DNA of 64,000 nt from Lumnitzera littorea (Eukaryota; Streptophyta; Magnoliopsida; Myrtales; Combretaceae): the NCBI GenBank assembly GCA_024138015.1, contig JAMXBB010000011.1:76937897-77001896 (forward strand). The letters run 5' to 3'. This document shows, piece by piece, positions 37,961 through 49,909 of the stretch (position 1 is the first letter of the stretch; each line of letters starts with the position of its first letter). The translations under genes and the position numbers were made by a program. The notes beneath the pieces are model-generated. The model was not told where the DNA came from. It saw nothing but the letters and a program-made list of their open reading frames with translations, and did no database searches.

Positions 37961-38503
37961 GGTACACCAAAGCAGGAAAATTCACCTTGGTTGTCGTCAT
38001 CTATGCACGTCGACTTAAGCCTTATTTTTAAACGTACTAGATTATTGTGCTTACACACTAACCACTGCATACACTATTATAGAAGCTAGATGCGTATGGA
38101 CAGATGGTGAAATATGCAATAAAGCTGAGTGTGTATGGAATCCAGTATTAACCACAGACAACCAACAGGGCACAAATGCTAGCCAACTTCGTGGTTGAAT
38201 ACACAGATGAGAAGGAAGCACTGCTCGAGGATGACAAGTCAGTGTAAACTTTCCACGTTGATGGATCATCTACCTCGGGAGGTGGAGGTAAGGGTCTCAT
38301 ACTGACTTGATCGCATAAGATCACAGTTTGCTATATCCTCAAGTTTGGGTTCAACACAAGCAATAACGAATTCGAATACGAGGCCCTAATAATTAGTCTT
38401 AATTTAGCCAAAGAGATTGGCATTAAGCACTTATAAGTCTTCTTAGACTTGATGCTCATCGTCTAACTAAGTTTCTTTCATAGACCATCACGAAGATCTC
38501 TCG
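37961..38503 (+). pseudogene. Ty3/gypsy RNase H, first part (decayed)
   Basis: Motifs seen are QMVKYAIKLSVYGIQY, RAQMLANFVVEYTDE, TFHVDGSSTSGGGGKGLILT and NNEFEYEALIISLNLAKEIG. These match the RNase H of Tat-type elements, with the DGS Asp and the E of EYEAL still present. The reading ends at about 38470-38503 where a solo LTR begins. The domain resumes at about 41178. Confidence 0.8.
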
Positions 38504-38958
38504 TGTAGACAACCCATTTTTGCACCCCTACCCTTTTTTTATTTTAAAATTTTTAGAATAAGGTAAGAGGTTATAATTTAGAAAAAAAAAAGTACAAAAA
38601 TAAAAAAAAAATAGAAAATTTAGAAGAAAATAAAAAAGATAGAAAATTAGCAAAATTTAAAAAAAATTAAGAATAACAGATTTTTAGTGTGCAACTGTTA
38701 AGATAAGGTTCTTTTTTTTTATGTATATATACAACTTAGTTAATTAGGATTTAATTTTAGGTTAGAACTAAGTTTAGTATTTAGTTTATTTTATTATTAT
38801 TTTTATTCAATTTATAAAAAAATATAAATAAATAAAATATATATAATATAATAAAAAAGGAAGAAGGTCAGACCAGGTGCAAAACCTGGATCATAACAAA
38901 CAGGGCCAAAGGCTCTAATAGTGGACAAAGCCTACGCATGCAGGTGTGAGAAGTGCTT

Positions 38959-38983
38959 GCTTCTTCTTCTTCTTCTTCTTCTT
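38959..38983. repeat. (TTC)n microsatellite
   Basis: Eight TTC units within solo LTR 1. They make short Leu- or Phe-rich frames (38921-39185) that are not genes. Confidence 0.9.
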
Positions 38984-40026
38984 TTTTTCAATCACATGCG
39001 GGTTAGGCACATGGTCACTTGCGTTTCACATAACCGTACACAATTTCCTACTTGTCCCTTCATTTTCCAAGGGTTTCCCCAACACTTTCCATGTAAGAAC
39101 TAGCTTAGGGTCTCGTGTTCAAGGCTTGTTTTCATGTGTTTTCCATACGATTACACCCGAAATTTTTGGTGAAATTGTATACTAAGCACGACCTAATCTG
39201 AATTTGACCTTTTACGTGTCCAAATGCAAGCATAAAAAGGATCAAAAGGCCTTTGAAAATTGGAAAGAAAAAAAAAACTAAATATGCAGATTTCATTCCA
39301 ACTTGAACTTTGCTCAATTCATCTCATTCAATGTAATTCAAAGCTACCATAGAGTTTCTTTAGCAAGGAAGAGTCTTCGGAATCTTAATTCAATTCTTTT
39401 TCCAATGATTTTAAGTTAAAATCGAATCAATAAGTCAAAACCCATTAACTCTTGATTTTGAATTCAATGATGAATTGGAGACTTTCTAAGCTTGTTTATG
39501 CATTGATTAGTATAAATAGGGACTTATGAACTCGTTTTCAACAAAGAGTTCGATCAAAAACACTATACAAGTTCAAATCCGAGCTTTCTCTCTCTCTAAA
39601 AAAACCACCATTCTTGGTGGTTGTCAAAGCAAACCAACATCATAGCACAATTGAGAAACTTTCAAAACTCTCTTTCCCGATGTACTCCCTCACTCCAACA
39701 ACCACCTCATGCATCACCTCACAACCACCACCACCTCCCCAACTTCAAAAACCACTAACGTAAGCTCCATTCACCGAGGCATCATCCTTACACTACCATT
39801 CCCCAATCTAAATCGTATAAAAGAGTGATTCCCTCAACAAATTGGTGCCTAGAACCATCCTAGACACATCCGTAACCGGCTACTTTAACTCCTCTTGGCG
39901 ACCCAATGCACAACTCGACCCAAAGCCCTCCCAATGTCTGTAACCTGCTGTAGCAAACTAACTTGCTTTGCTATCCTTAGTTCAACCCTCTCTTTTATTG
40001 ATTTTTTTTTCTTATTTCTTTTATTT

Positions 40027-40430
40027 ACTTTTCTTTGCAAGTGTATTGTAAATTGTAAAAAAAGAAAAAAGTCTGAAACAAGGAAAAAGAAAGAAAAGGA
40101 AAAAAAAAGTAGAGTAGCTTAGTTTTATTCAGTTTCTCGATTAAAACTTAAATAAGAAAAAATAATAATAATGATAAAAGAACAAAATAAGATAAGATAA
40201 AATAAAATAAAATAACTTTTCTTTGCAAGTGTATTGTAAATTTTAAAAAAAGAAGAAAAAAATTCGAAAAAAGGAAAAAGAAAGAAAAGGGAAAAAAGAA
40301 AAAGAAGGAAAAAAAAAAAGTAGAGTGGCTTAGTTTTATTCAGTTTCTTGGTTAAAACTTAAATAAAAAAATAATAATAATGATAAAAGAACAAAATAAG
40401 ATAAGATAAAATAAAATAAAATAAAATGAG
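40027..40430. repeat. 189-bp tandem duplication
   Basis: Two adjacent copies start acttttctttgcaagtgtat at 40027 and 40216. Both contain cttagttttattcagtttct and end in an aagataagataaaataaaat purine-rich run. They differ mainly by expansion of A/G runs. They lie inside solo LTR 1. Confidence 0.9.
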
Positions 40431-41177
40431 AAAATTGTTTTTATGATTAAGAAAAATTTATTTTCTAGATAAATAAAAATAAATCAACCCTTTTTCAGAA
40501 TTAGGACTACTTTAGAATTTTTCAAAAAAAAAAAAAAATCCCAACTTAAGACACATCTCTAGGAAATTTTCTTTAAAAAAGAAATGATTAAAAAATATGA
40601 AGTTAGGAGTTTTCAAAGATTAAAAGTGATCAACCCGTTAATGTTTTATCAAAGAACCATGAAAGTTTGATCTTGAATAACGAATACATAAGTACTCATA
40701 CACAAATACAAGGCAACTCAAAATATGAAAATTTTCCTTTTTCCATCTTTTGTGAATAAATTATTTAATTTATCTTGTTTATAGATCCAATTTACTTAAT
40801 TACATGTGAATAAAAGTTATTTAGAGATGGGTATATTTGAAAAGTAAATTTAAATTCGAAAAGTTAGTAGTGGTATCCATAAAGGTTTAAAAGAGTAGCC
40901 CTAAACTCAATCTTCTGGTTTCAAAAACCGTCTTTAGAAATTAGTTTTTTTATTGAACTAGTAGCTAAGTTAAATTAGTCCACTCAATCGATTTAATATA
41001 ATCATCTTTTTCCCAACTTTGGTTAGGTAGCAACTTCAAAAGATTTTCAAAATACATTTAAAAACCAAGTTTTTTTAAACTCCTAGTTGAGGGTTAGTAT
41101 TAAATGGGTTAAGGTTTAATATTAATCGAGTTAAGAAAAATATTTAAAAACAGAAAAAAAAAAATCAAGCTCGACAC

Positions 41178-41501
41178 ACCGAATAAAAAACTCAACAATA
41201 GATTAGCTGTTCAAGCTTGCCTCCATAGGGATACAAAAGCCCGAGGTGAAGGATGAGAAGATCTTTATAGAGTACCTATCAAAAAAGAGTATAACTCCAA
41301 GCTCAGCAAAAATCTTAGAGCTTATAACTCCAAGCTCAACAAAAGTCTTAGAGCTTATGGAAGCATTGTTAGAGACAAGCTGGATGGACTCCATTTAGAG
41401 TTACTTAGAGTAGGATACGTTCCTAAAAGACAAAAAGGAGGGAAAGAAGTTGAGATACTATTCTACCAACTATACATTGGTTGATGGTGTGCCGTATCAC
41501 T
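41178..41501 (+). pseudogene. Ty3/gypsy RNase H-integrase spacer fragment
   Basis: This island of gypsy coding sequence lies between two solo LTRs. The plus frame reads LFKLASIGIQKPEVKDEKIF, IEYLSKKSITPS, then (after an internal repeat and shift) ETSWMDSI, KEGKKLRYYSTNYTLVDGVP and YH. This matches the region just before the integrase zinc finger in Tat-type pol (SW..PI..YL, then ..Y.L.DG.LY). A 45-bp-scale duplication of the ataactccaagctca/gcttat words is present. It proves that the two flanking blocks are separate insertions. Confidence 0.75.
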
Positions 41502-43895
41502 TAGTATCGAGCTTTATTTTGGTTTCTTTGATTTAACTTATATTAAACCCAACCCACTTAATATAAATTACTCTACATTAAACTAAAAAAATATTTTTTT
41601 TTAAATTTAAAAATTGGAATTGCCAACTAGTTCAACTAGTAAAAAGTGAAAAAACCCTAATTTGGTCATTAATCCACGGATTTTCTAAAAAAAATGATTT
41701 TTTTTATAAAATTAAATAAATAAAAACCAGGTTTAGGAGTTAACCTATTAAAACCGAGTCACCACGTAAAAGCTAAAATATTAGTTAATGGGCTTTACTT
41801 TTATAATTTTCTAAAAAATACTAAAAATATACAAATAAGCAAAAAATAACTAAATTAAAATTTTTATTACAAATTTTTAAGAAAAAGAAAAGAGCTTTTT
41901 ATTTTTTTATATGGTTGCCCTAAAGGTGTCTATATACCTACTAGTCAGAATCAAATTGACTATAGTTTTATTTTTATAAAATATTTAATAGGTTGATTTT
42001 TCTATTTTTGAAAATTGAGCTAGATTTACATTTTTTAACAATTTATTATATTTTGAAAAAACCCTAATAAATCTAATTTCATGAATTAAAGAAAATCCTA
42101 ATTAACTAAATCTTTTTTAAAAACTCCGATTAATATTTTTATTTTTATAAAAACACTACGTGTTAAAAGATATTTTTTCTAAATTGTAATTGTAATATCT
42201 ATCAAGACACAATCTAGTTGCATATCTCGTGTGTATCTTTTTTAAATCACAATTATAAGATACGTATCTTATATGTATCTTTTCTTGTTACATATCTTTT
42301 ATAAATTTTAACTGTAAAATACGTATCTTGATACGTATTTTTTCTAAATCTCAACAGCAAGATACATATTTCGATACGTATTTTTTTTAAATTTCAACTA
42401 TAAGACATGTTCATTTAAAAAAAAAAAACAAGATTTTACTAAAAATGTAATTTAATTAAATTTTATGGAAAATTGGGGATTATTAAGAAAAACTACGCAA
42501 TATGAAAATAATAATAAAAAAACCTATACTAAAAAAAATAAATTAGTAATCATAATCTAACTAACTAATAAAACAAATAAATAATTAATAATAAAATAAA
42601 ATAAAAAATAATAATAATTTTTACCTACATATAAAGTTGCGCATAATCATATTAGTGTTGTGTCCATGAGCGTGCAGCTGTGGACCTGACCGTGTGTGTA
42701 GCTACATGTTTGTGTGACTGTGTGCAAGGGATTGAACGTGCAGTACGAATTTGGGTGTGTATGCTGTCGGCTTCGTACAAGTGTAGACATGTGATTATGC
42801 TTCGACGTGTCAACGGGAGACAATGTTTAGTCAGTGCTTGGATTGAGGGGTCAACGTCAGGGGACTTCAGTTGGTTGGGCAATTGAGTGGACTTTGGCTT
42901 CGATCAGGTGATTGCGTGGACTTCGGTTGGTATCGTACAATTGAGGGTTAGATTTACTGGATTTCAGCCGCTGTGGCGTTGTGAATTGGGATGGCAATTG
43001 GGTAGCTTGGAAAATTCGATTGTGGATTGAAGGGCAGGGGCTATACACGTAAATTTATTTGGGTCAAGCTTCGGTGACGTGCTAGCGAGGGTGAACGTGG
43101 CAGTAGGTTGGACTTCAGCGTAGATTTGTGCGGCTTGTGGAGATTGAGGCTCGACTTTGTTTATTGAAGGAGGGTCGTGGAATGTACGGATGACTTGTGT
43201 TTGGATTGTGACAACGGCGAAGTGTGGATAGATTGCCTTTGGGGAATTGTGTAATTTAAAAAAGAAAAGTTTAAAACTACCTACCGAGCTACTATTTATA
43301 AACTCTCAATCATATTTTTTGTATCAAAAATACGAAAGATATAATAACAATTCTTTAAAAATTTGACTTAATTTCTAAAAATTTTACTTAATTTGACTTT
43401 CTATTTTTCAAGGCTTGATCCTATTTAATTTGATTTTATCTAATAATTTATCTAATAAATCCTAAGTCTATTTTGGCCCAAAATAAATTAAATAAAAATT
43501 TACTTTAAATTAGACTGGGCCAAAACTATTCTAACAAAAGCCTTATTCTCCAACGACTTAAAATTTATTAAATTAACCACATATAGTTACTTGATTTGAT
43601 CTTAAATGATCCGATATGATTTGACTCATCTTAACTCAACTCGATACGACTTAACTCGATACAATTAGACTTGACTCGATACGATACCATTGGATTTGAC
43701 TCAATACGATATTATTGGACTTGACTCGATACGATTCGACTTAGCTCGATACGATTCGACTTAGCTTAATACGACTCGACTCTCTTTTTTATTTTTTTTT
43801 TAATTTTCGTTTTTTTATTTTTCATTATTTTTTGTTTATTTGTTAACCAGACTTAACTAAAATAAAACAAGAATAACAAAAATGAGGTGTTTACA
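41502..43895 (-). mobile_element. Solo LTR 2 of the same large-LTR family (minus orientation)
   Basis: Read on the minus strand it starts TGTAAACACCTCATTTTTGT (compare TGTAGACAACCCATTTTTGC of solo LTR 1) and ends AAAGCTCGATACTA (compare AAGCTCGACACA), with taagtgggttgggtttaat / aaatgggttaaggtttaat just inside. The terminal CA has become TA. A TATA box (tttataaatag, minus) sits near 43295. The gypsy reading frame resumes exactly at its right edge (DGVPYH, then RGVTLPLLRCLG). The 42.65-43.25 kb part is GC-richer and gives chance frames on both strands. Confidence 0.6.
43600..43790. repeat. Degenerate short tandem repeat (gactcgatacgatt units)
   Basis: About ten irregular copies of a 15-23 bp unit with the core actcgatacga; the clearest run is at 43728-43770. 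It lies within solo LTR 2. Confidence 0.75.
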
Positions 43896-44999
43896 CCGGG
43901 GAGTTACTCTCCCCTTACTCAGATGCCTCGGAGTAGACAAGGGCCTACATGTCATGGAAGAGCTATACGCTGGAGCGTACAACAATCACATCCAATCCTA
44001 AGCCCTTTACATTTGAGTTTTATGGCTCAAATACTATTGGCCTACTATGAGATAGGATGCTAAGGCCGTAAGCTAGTAGTGCTCTTAGTACTAGAAGCAT
44101 GCATCAATCAGTCACACCTCCCAGCAACAATCTCTAGCCCCTAACTAATCTATAGTCGTTTGCCCAATGGGGCATCGGCATTATCAAAGTCTTTCTTAAG
44201 GCTTCAGCAGGTCAGCAGTTCGTGATCATGGCTGTCGACTACTTTACCAAGTGGGTTGAGGCTAATGCTGTGGCTAAGATCATAGAGAGGAGTATTGAAT
44301 CATTTGTTCAGAACAATATCCTTTTTAGATTTAGGGTTTCCTATGCCCTCATCATAGACAACAAGCATCAATTCAACAACCCTAAGTTCAAAAAATTCTA
44401 CATTAAGCGCTACATTACGCTATACTTTACATTGATCGCCTACCCTCAATCAAATGGTTAAGTTGAAGCAACTAGTTAAGTCATCCTCAAAAGCTTGAAG
44501 AAGAGAGTAGACCAAGCTCAAGGTGCATGGGCAGACAAATTGCCTGACATTTTATGGGGATAAAGGACCACCAACCGCACTTCTACAGGAAAAACCCCCT
44601 TCCACCTGGCATTTGGGTCAAAGGCAATCCTCCCCATTGAGCTAGAGCTTCCCAATATCTAGACTCAAAGTTTTAATGTAATCCTGAATGAGTCCCTACT
44701 ATAGACTAGTGTCGATACCATAGAAGAAATTAGAGACCCTGCCATTGCTTTGGTAAGTGCTTACTAACACTAAGCTGCCAAGTACTGCGATCAAAAGATC
44801 AAACATAAAGAACTTAAAGTTGGTGACTTGGTTTGCTAAAAGCTAGAAGCCATAGCCTTACGGGAAGGATGGGTCCCTAACTAGGAGGACCTAATCATAG
44901 TTAAAGAGAGGTTGGGGAATGGAGCATATAGATTGTAAAGATTGGATGGAGAGCTCATCCCATGTACTTGAAATGCTGATAACCTTCAATTATATTTTG
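43896..44999 (+). pseudogene. Ty3/gypsy integrase (decayed)
   Basis: It starts RGVTLPLLRCLGVDKGLHVM, then EELYAGAYNNHI, continuing the frame broken at 41501. The core is best preserved at 44222-44461: AVDYFTKWVEANAVAKIIER, IIDNKHQFNNPKFKKFY, and YPQSNG-VEATS, so the D, D and E of the DDE triad are still visible. Downstream AWADKLPDILWG-RTTNRTST, GKTPFHLAFGSKAILPIEL, KHKELKVGDLV and NGAYRL-RLDGELIPCT-NAD give the C-terminal domain, ending near 44999. Stops replace W or Q at many points (for example TGA for W in CT-NAD). It is not functional. Confidence 0.85.
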
Positions 45000-45143
45000 A
45001 CTAATGTACAATTGCAAATTTTTTCATGAATATCAATAAAATTCATATTCCTCATAAGTATCTTCTACTTTTTTACTTACGCTCTCTCCCTTACTCTCAT
45101 ACTAAGTCCAAGCCCTCAAAAGGTGAATAGACCCATTATCCGA

Positions 45144-45556
45144 ACAGGTTAAAATGCCATCAACCTGCCCCCCTCGAGTAACCTCAGCAATAAGAAACAC
45201 CACTTGCACAACTAATGAACTCCCACTATTAGATAGGTCAGAATGCTATTGACCTGACCCCCTCGAGTAACCTCAGCAAGGGGAAATACCCTTTGCACAA
45301 TTAAAGAACTCCTACTATCTAGGCAGGTCAAAACGGCACCGACCTGACCTCCTCAAGTAACATTAGCAAGGGGAAACACCCCTTGCATAACTGAAGAACT
45401 TCCACTATCAAGGCATATCAAAATGCCACTGACCTAGCCTTCTCGAGTAACCTTAACAAGGGGAAACATCCCTTGCATAACTAAGGAACTCCAACAATTA
45501 GGGCAGGTTGAAGCACCATTAACTTAATCCCCTTAAGTAACCTTACATTAAACCCT
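45144..45556. repeat. 90-bp minisatellite between integrase and antisense ORF
   Basis: About 4.6 tandem copies of an 89-90 bp unit. The word ctcgagta (or ctcaagta, cttaagta) recurs at 45173, 45262, 45352, 45442 and 45532. Each unit contains caggtcaaaatgcc..tgacctg, then ctcgagtaacct.agcaagg, then ggaaa.accccttgcataact. Copies differ by substitutions, so the array is not recent. No ORF runs through it. Confidence 0.92.
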
Positions 45557-45899
45557 ACCCCCAAATTAGTTCTATGGTTTAGTAGCTAAGCACAACATAT
45601 TAGACAAAGTAGTATTTATAGAACTTGAAGAACAAAAGCACAAAGTTTTAAGTCTATCAATAAAGGCCTTTATAGGGTTAAGGTCAGCATATTGACCTGC
45701 TTTATAGTGCACTGTCTAAGTACGAGAAAAAAATAAATAAATACAAGAAAAGAAGGGGGATAATTATTTATTTAGGATCGGTGAACTCCGAAAGCTAAGA
45801 AAAATCAAATGCTTCGATTCATTTGGAGGGCTAATTCGTCGATGGCCCTTGTTCCTAAGATGACTAGCCTTGGGCTATAGAGGGAAGGGTTGAGACTTG

Positions 45900-48885
45900 T
45901 TAGCTTAGGTCAGCAGGAGGATCATCCTGACCTCGATCGTCTTAGAAGGCACTCTCGGGAGTGATCTCCTACTGAGATGTCGAATAGAGACGGATGGGAT
46001 AATACCTCGACCTACCTCGACAGCAAAAGGGACACCTAAGACTGAGTCAATTACTTGGGCAACATCTCTTGCTGTTGCTTAGGCCGCACTCTTCTCCCAA
46101 TGAGTTGGAGCATCTAGTTAACCCAAGAAGCTTAAGTCGAGCTCCGAGTCATGGGAAAGCACCTCATTTCACATGAACCAAGTGTACTCATTAGAGATGT
46201 CCTCTAACTCTGAGTCTTGTAAAAGTCCTCAATAGCCTTATCCACAACAACCTCGCTAAGCACTTCCCTACTCTCTTACTTGGAGATGATCTCCTTCATC
46301 TCCATGCTCTTTCTCTAGAGCTTGTGGATTTTCTGCTCCAATCCAACTTTTTGACTAGCCAACTCTAGCGAGGTAATTTTGGTACTGTTACATTCAGATG
46401 CCTTCATCGGTAGCTTGGCCTTTAACTTAGAGATCAACGCCTTCAGCTGAACGTTTTCCTTCTAAAACTCTTCCTTGGCCATCTTCTCTTGGTCTAATTT
46501 CTAAGAAAGTTGAGCCTTGGTCCTTTGTTCATTCTTTAATAGAGTCCTAAGTTCACCAGCTCGCTTAGCTTTCCTGTCAACATCGACCCGACCCTACCCT
46601 GCCTCCTGCAGCTTTGTCTTAAGCATAGTCATCTATACATAAGAGCAACATAGGCACTAGTTAACCTTGCTAAAATTTTCCAAATATTTACCAAAGGAGG
46701 ACTCTACCTCCTTTACGCCCTTTTGTGCACTAAACATCATAGCACGAAGCCCCTTTACCTTATTCAACAGTGTGTTATAGTTCCCGACCAAGAGCAACAC
46801 CTGGCCATAGTACTACAAAGATACACATAAGCTGTGACTAAAGCAATGTCTACAAGGAAACATATCGATTTGAAGAGATGAAGATTTACGTATTGAATGA
46901 GCGAGCTCAAGTGGCTAGCCATCTTCATGGGAGTATTCCTTCCCATCCTCGATAAGTCTTTGAGGATAGCTTAGTCGCCAAGGGTGTATAACCCCATTAA
47001 AGCCTAAAGGTTGAGACTCCGATAGTGCAATGTAATGTCATTGCCACGAACCTCCTACTTCAACCTTAAGAGCCTCCCCCTGGCTTTCCTGGTCTTAGAT
47101 TTACTCTACCAAAGGTGTAACTCCTAATTTAGAGACTCATACAACATGTCCTTAAACAAGTTCAACGTTATCCCTAAACACCGAAACTTGTTCAAGACTT
47201 CGTAAAAGGCATCCTCGAGGTCATCGATGCACTTATAGGGATGACTTAAGGGCCAGTTTTACACATTCAATTGATTGATAAGCACCTTCCCCTTCTTCAT
47301 CTTCATCTTCTTCTTCTCAGGGGGCCTCGTCCCCTGCAATTTCAAGGGAATTCCTCTTCTACCCAGTTACCTCTACTAGGATACTAGTCCTCAACTACAC
47401 CCTCCTTACCCTTATTAGAGGGGGCAAGCATCACGACTTCTAGCTCTTCGGTACCAATAGGTTCATCCTCTACTGTTATAAGCATAAAGGTAGGGATAGA
47501 ACCAATAGAGGGATGGACAGTACTTAAAGGCTCAATAGCCAGCAGCCTTATAGAGAGACTAACAAGAGGAATCCCCTAAGGTAGAGCCGTTGACCTAGCC
47601 TTGCTAGTCTCTCTCACCCTTGGTCTCGGCACTATGACCTTCCCCTTGGGGTCAACTACTTAAGTGGTTGGCTTCGCCTTAGCTTAGCACTAACTCAGTA
47701 GCTTGAACGTCGATAGATAGGGTATCTTCTCAGCTAATTTCTTACTTACAAAGAAATAAACATTATCAGTATCAAGATAAATATGACATGATCATTCATC
47801 AACTTCGCCATCACCAACACGAATAGGGATGAGCCCTCCCTTCTCTCTATAAGGATGTCGGACGAAGCACATTTTTACATACTTACACTAACATGATGGA
47901 AGAAGATGTTCGTAAAGAACAAACCTATGCCTTTTGCCCATTTCTTTACTACAACCCTCTTCATGCTGAGGAAGAACTCGAAGATTGGATGCTTGAAGTA
48001 TCTCTCCATAGCCTCCATGGCATTTATCTCCTTAACATGCCTTATGGCCATAAAGGCCTTTATCTCCTTTGCGGCCTCAGTATCACCAAGCCTAAGTTCC
48101 TTCTAGCCCCCAGTTTGAACCAATGCGATCTACTGTATCCAAAATTCTACTCATTCCAATAGCTCTACCACTAAGAACTTATCCTACCAGCCTTTAATGG
48201 AATCTACCAGGCCTTCAAACAACTTCCTTCTCGAATGAGGCTGAAGGCATGACCATCTACTCTAAATCTTCCATTTATAGAAATGGTTGAAGAGTTCAGG
48301 AATGACCTTTATCACCAGCTATTAACAAAGCTCCTAGAACTCCTTCAACACCCTCCACCCATTAGGAGGGACTTGCGCCAAACTGTATTGGTAGAACTTA
48401 AAGAGCTCTTTCTCGAATTCACTCAAAGGGAGGCACTACCATATTCTAAACACTTTTCAAACATTGCAAAGGGCCTCCCCGATAGTAAGGGCACCTTCTC
48501 CTCTCTTGTTGGCAGCCACACTACCTAGTCTAAAGTTGATCCAACCATGAAGTTCACTAGGACCTAGTTAACGATGAAAGGTTTACTCTTACTGATCCTC
48601 CTACTCGAAGCTCTATCTATTCTAAGGTTAGTGAATAGATCAGTGGCCTTAGGTAAGAGATCGTACACATAAGCGTCCTTTGGGATAGCACTGATAAGCC
48701 TTATCCTGTCTAATGCCTCAATCACCATTCTTGAATCATCATCTAACTATGCTAATAACGAAGCTTCGTCTTCTCCTCCATGGGGAGGGTTGGTCACTCC
48801 TTATGGCTTCAGAGTTTGTTGTTATGTTGCATTTTGATGCATTAGAAGGCATCTCAGCTGTGTTTGCTTTGCTATTAGTTGACAT
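45900..48885 (-). pseudogene. Antisense ORF of the Ty3/gypsy element: Transposase_28-like domain plus coiled coil
   Basis: Opposite to gag-pol, a decayed frame starts at ATG 48885 (MSTNSKANTAEMPSNASKCN). After one shift comes RMVIEALDRIRLISAIPKDA. After a second comes LPLSEFEKELFKFYQYSLAQ, VPPNGWRVLKEF-ELC and PELFNHFYKWKI (48.46-48.25 kb). The pattern LPLxxFxxELFxFYxxxxxQVxPNxWRxLxxF resembles Pfam 'putative gypsy type transposon' (Transposase_28), usually found in such antisense ORFs. It continues through TEAAKEIKAFMAIRHVKEIN and HPIFEFFLSMKRVVVKKWAK. The C-terminal half is a charged coiled coil (46.55-46.25 kb: AKRAGELRTLLKNEQRTKAQ, KENVQLKALISKLKAKL). Most stops are TAG where Q is expected. 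Its function is unknown. Confidence 0.72.
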
Positions 48886-49909
48886 TCAGTCATCAAAGAA
48901 GTGAAAAAGAAAGAGTTTTGAAGAAAGTTGATGAAAAGAAAGAGTTAGGTTACACAGATTGTAGTAAGGAAGCAAAAGATTGTGAAAGAGTAATTTGTTG
49001 AAGTAGCTATGATATTTATAGGCCAAATGCCTTGGAAAGTGAATTGACGGTTATATGGATTTGTATAAACACAAATCCCTTAAAACGTTGCAATGCAAAT
49101 ACATGGAGATGGTTTTGATCGGACGGTTGCATTCAAAAGGCAAAAAGCATGCGACTACACGTACGTATGTAGAGACAGGACACTTGTCACATCATATTAA
49201 TTGCACCATGAAAGCGCGTGATAAAGTAAAAGTTGAAAAAGTTATTTTCGTAAGAAGTTTTCCTGAGGCCCCTTCAACTTCTACACCTCCAAGAGAACTT
49301 CTTCAACACATCAACAACACTATGCCTTAGCACAAACCAATGGGATTTGCTCAAACAGTAGTCATCTCGGCTTGGTCCTACCAACCTAGACTATCTGACA
49401 CCTTTGCTTACTCAAGACCTCTGCTCTATAACCTCTATGAAGTACCCTACTTACTGAACCTTCACCTCAACTTGAAGCACCCAACTCATCCCATTAATAT
49501 TCACCTTAGATCACCTTACCTTATTCGGCTTTACACATTTTTAGCCTGGATCTCCTCTTATGTCTCCCCTACCTTAACCAAATGAAGGGCCAATGGCTTG
49601 ATGCCCCATGACAACTAAGGAAGTTGAACCTCCTATATCCCATCCCAAGTCTGTAACACCCACCTCAGCTTAGATGGCAACCTATTTGAGTCAACCACAC
49701 CCACTCAACCCCCATGTCACTTAGCTCGAACGTCTTTACCTTGGCCCTTCGCTAGCTCAGACTCTAATCACCATTACGTTGGTACCGCAACATTATCTTG
49801 ACACCTAGTGAACGTAAGCACCTCAGGAGCAAATCAACCACGTGCTTAAAGAGCCCATTTTTCCCTTCTCCTTGCCTCTACAATAGTAATGAGATTGTGT
49901 AGGGGTAAG
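48886..49909. other. Ty3/gypsy untranslated region before the 3' LTR
   Basis: This includes the likely leader and promoter of the antisense ORF and ends in a purine-rich stretch (aggggtaag, 49901-49909) that fits a polypurine tract next to the 3' LTR. Plus frames at 49055-49330 and 49340-49585 have no known domain. A TATA-like word on the minus strand (cctataaatatcat, about 49020) lies 130 nt upstream of the antisense ATG. Confidence 0.5.

Larger units (their letters stand above)
38504..41177 (+). mobile_element. Solo LTR 1 of a large-LTR family (plus orientation)
   Basis: It starts TGTAGACAACCCATTTTTGC and ends near AAGCTCGACACA at 41176-41178, separating the two parts of the gypsy RNase H/integrase spacer. 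A TATA box (tataaatagggac) lies at about 39511, followed by a tctctctc leader. The start and end both match, in inverse orientation, the block at 41502-43895, so both are LTRs of one family. There are no internal protein domains. A (TTC)n tract (38959-38983) and a 189-bp tandem duplication lie inside. No clean target duplication was found. Confidence 0.6.

Noticed and set aside
38921..39185. Frames rich in Leu or Phe runs
   Set aside because: Created by a (TTC)n tract within a solo LTR.
42652..43048. Overlapping frames on both strands in a GC-richer segment
   Set aside because: They lie within solo LTR 2, overlap on opposite strands, and show no domain.
48283..48528. 81-codon plus-strand frame and neighbours at 47893-48162
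   Set aside because: Shadows of the antisense ORF of the gypsy element, whose minus-strand reading gives the family-like motifs.
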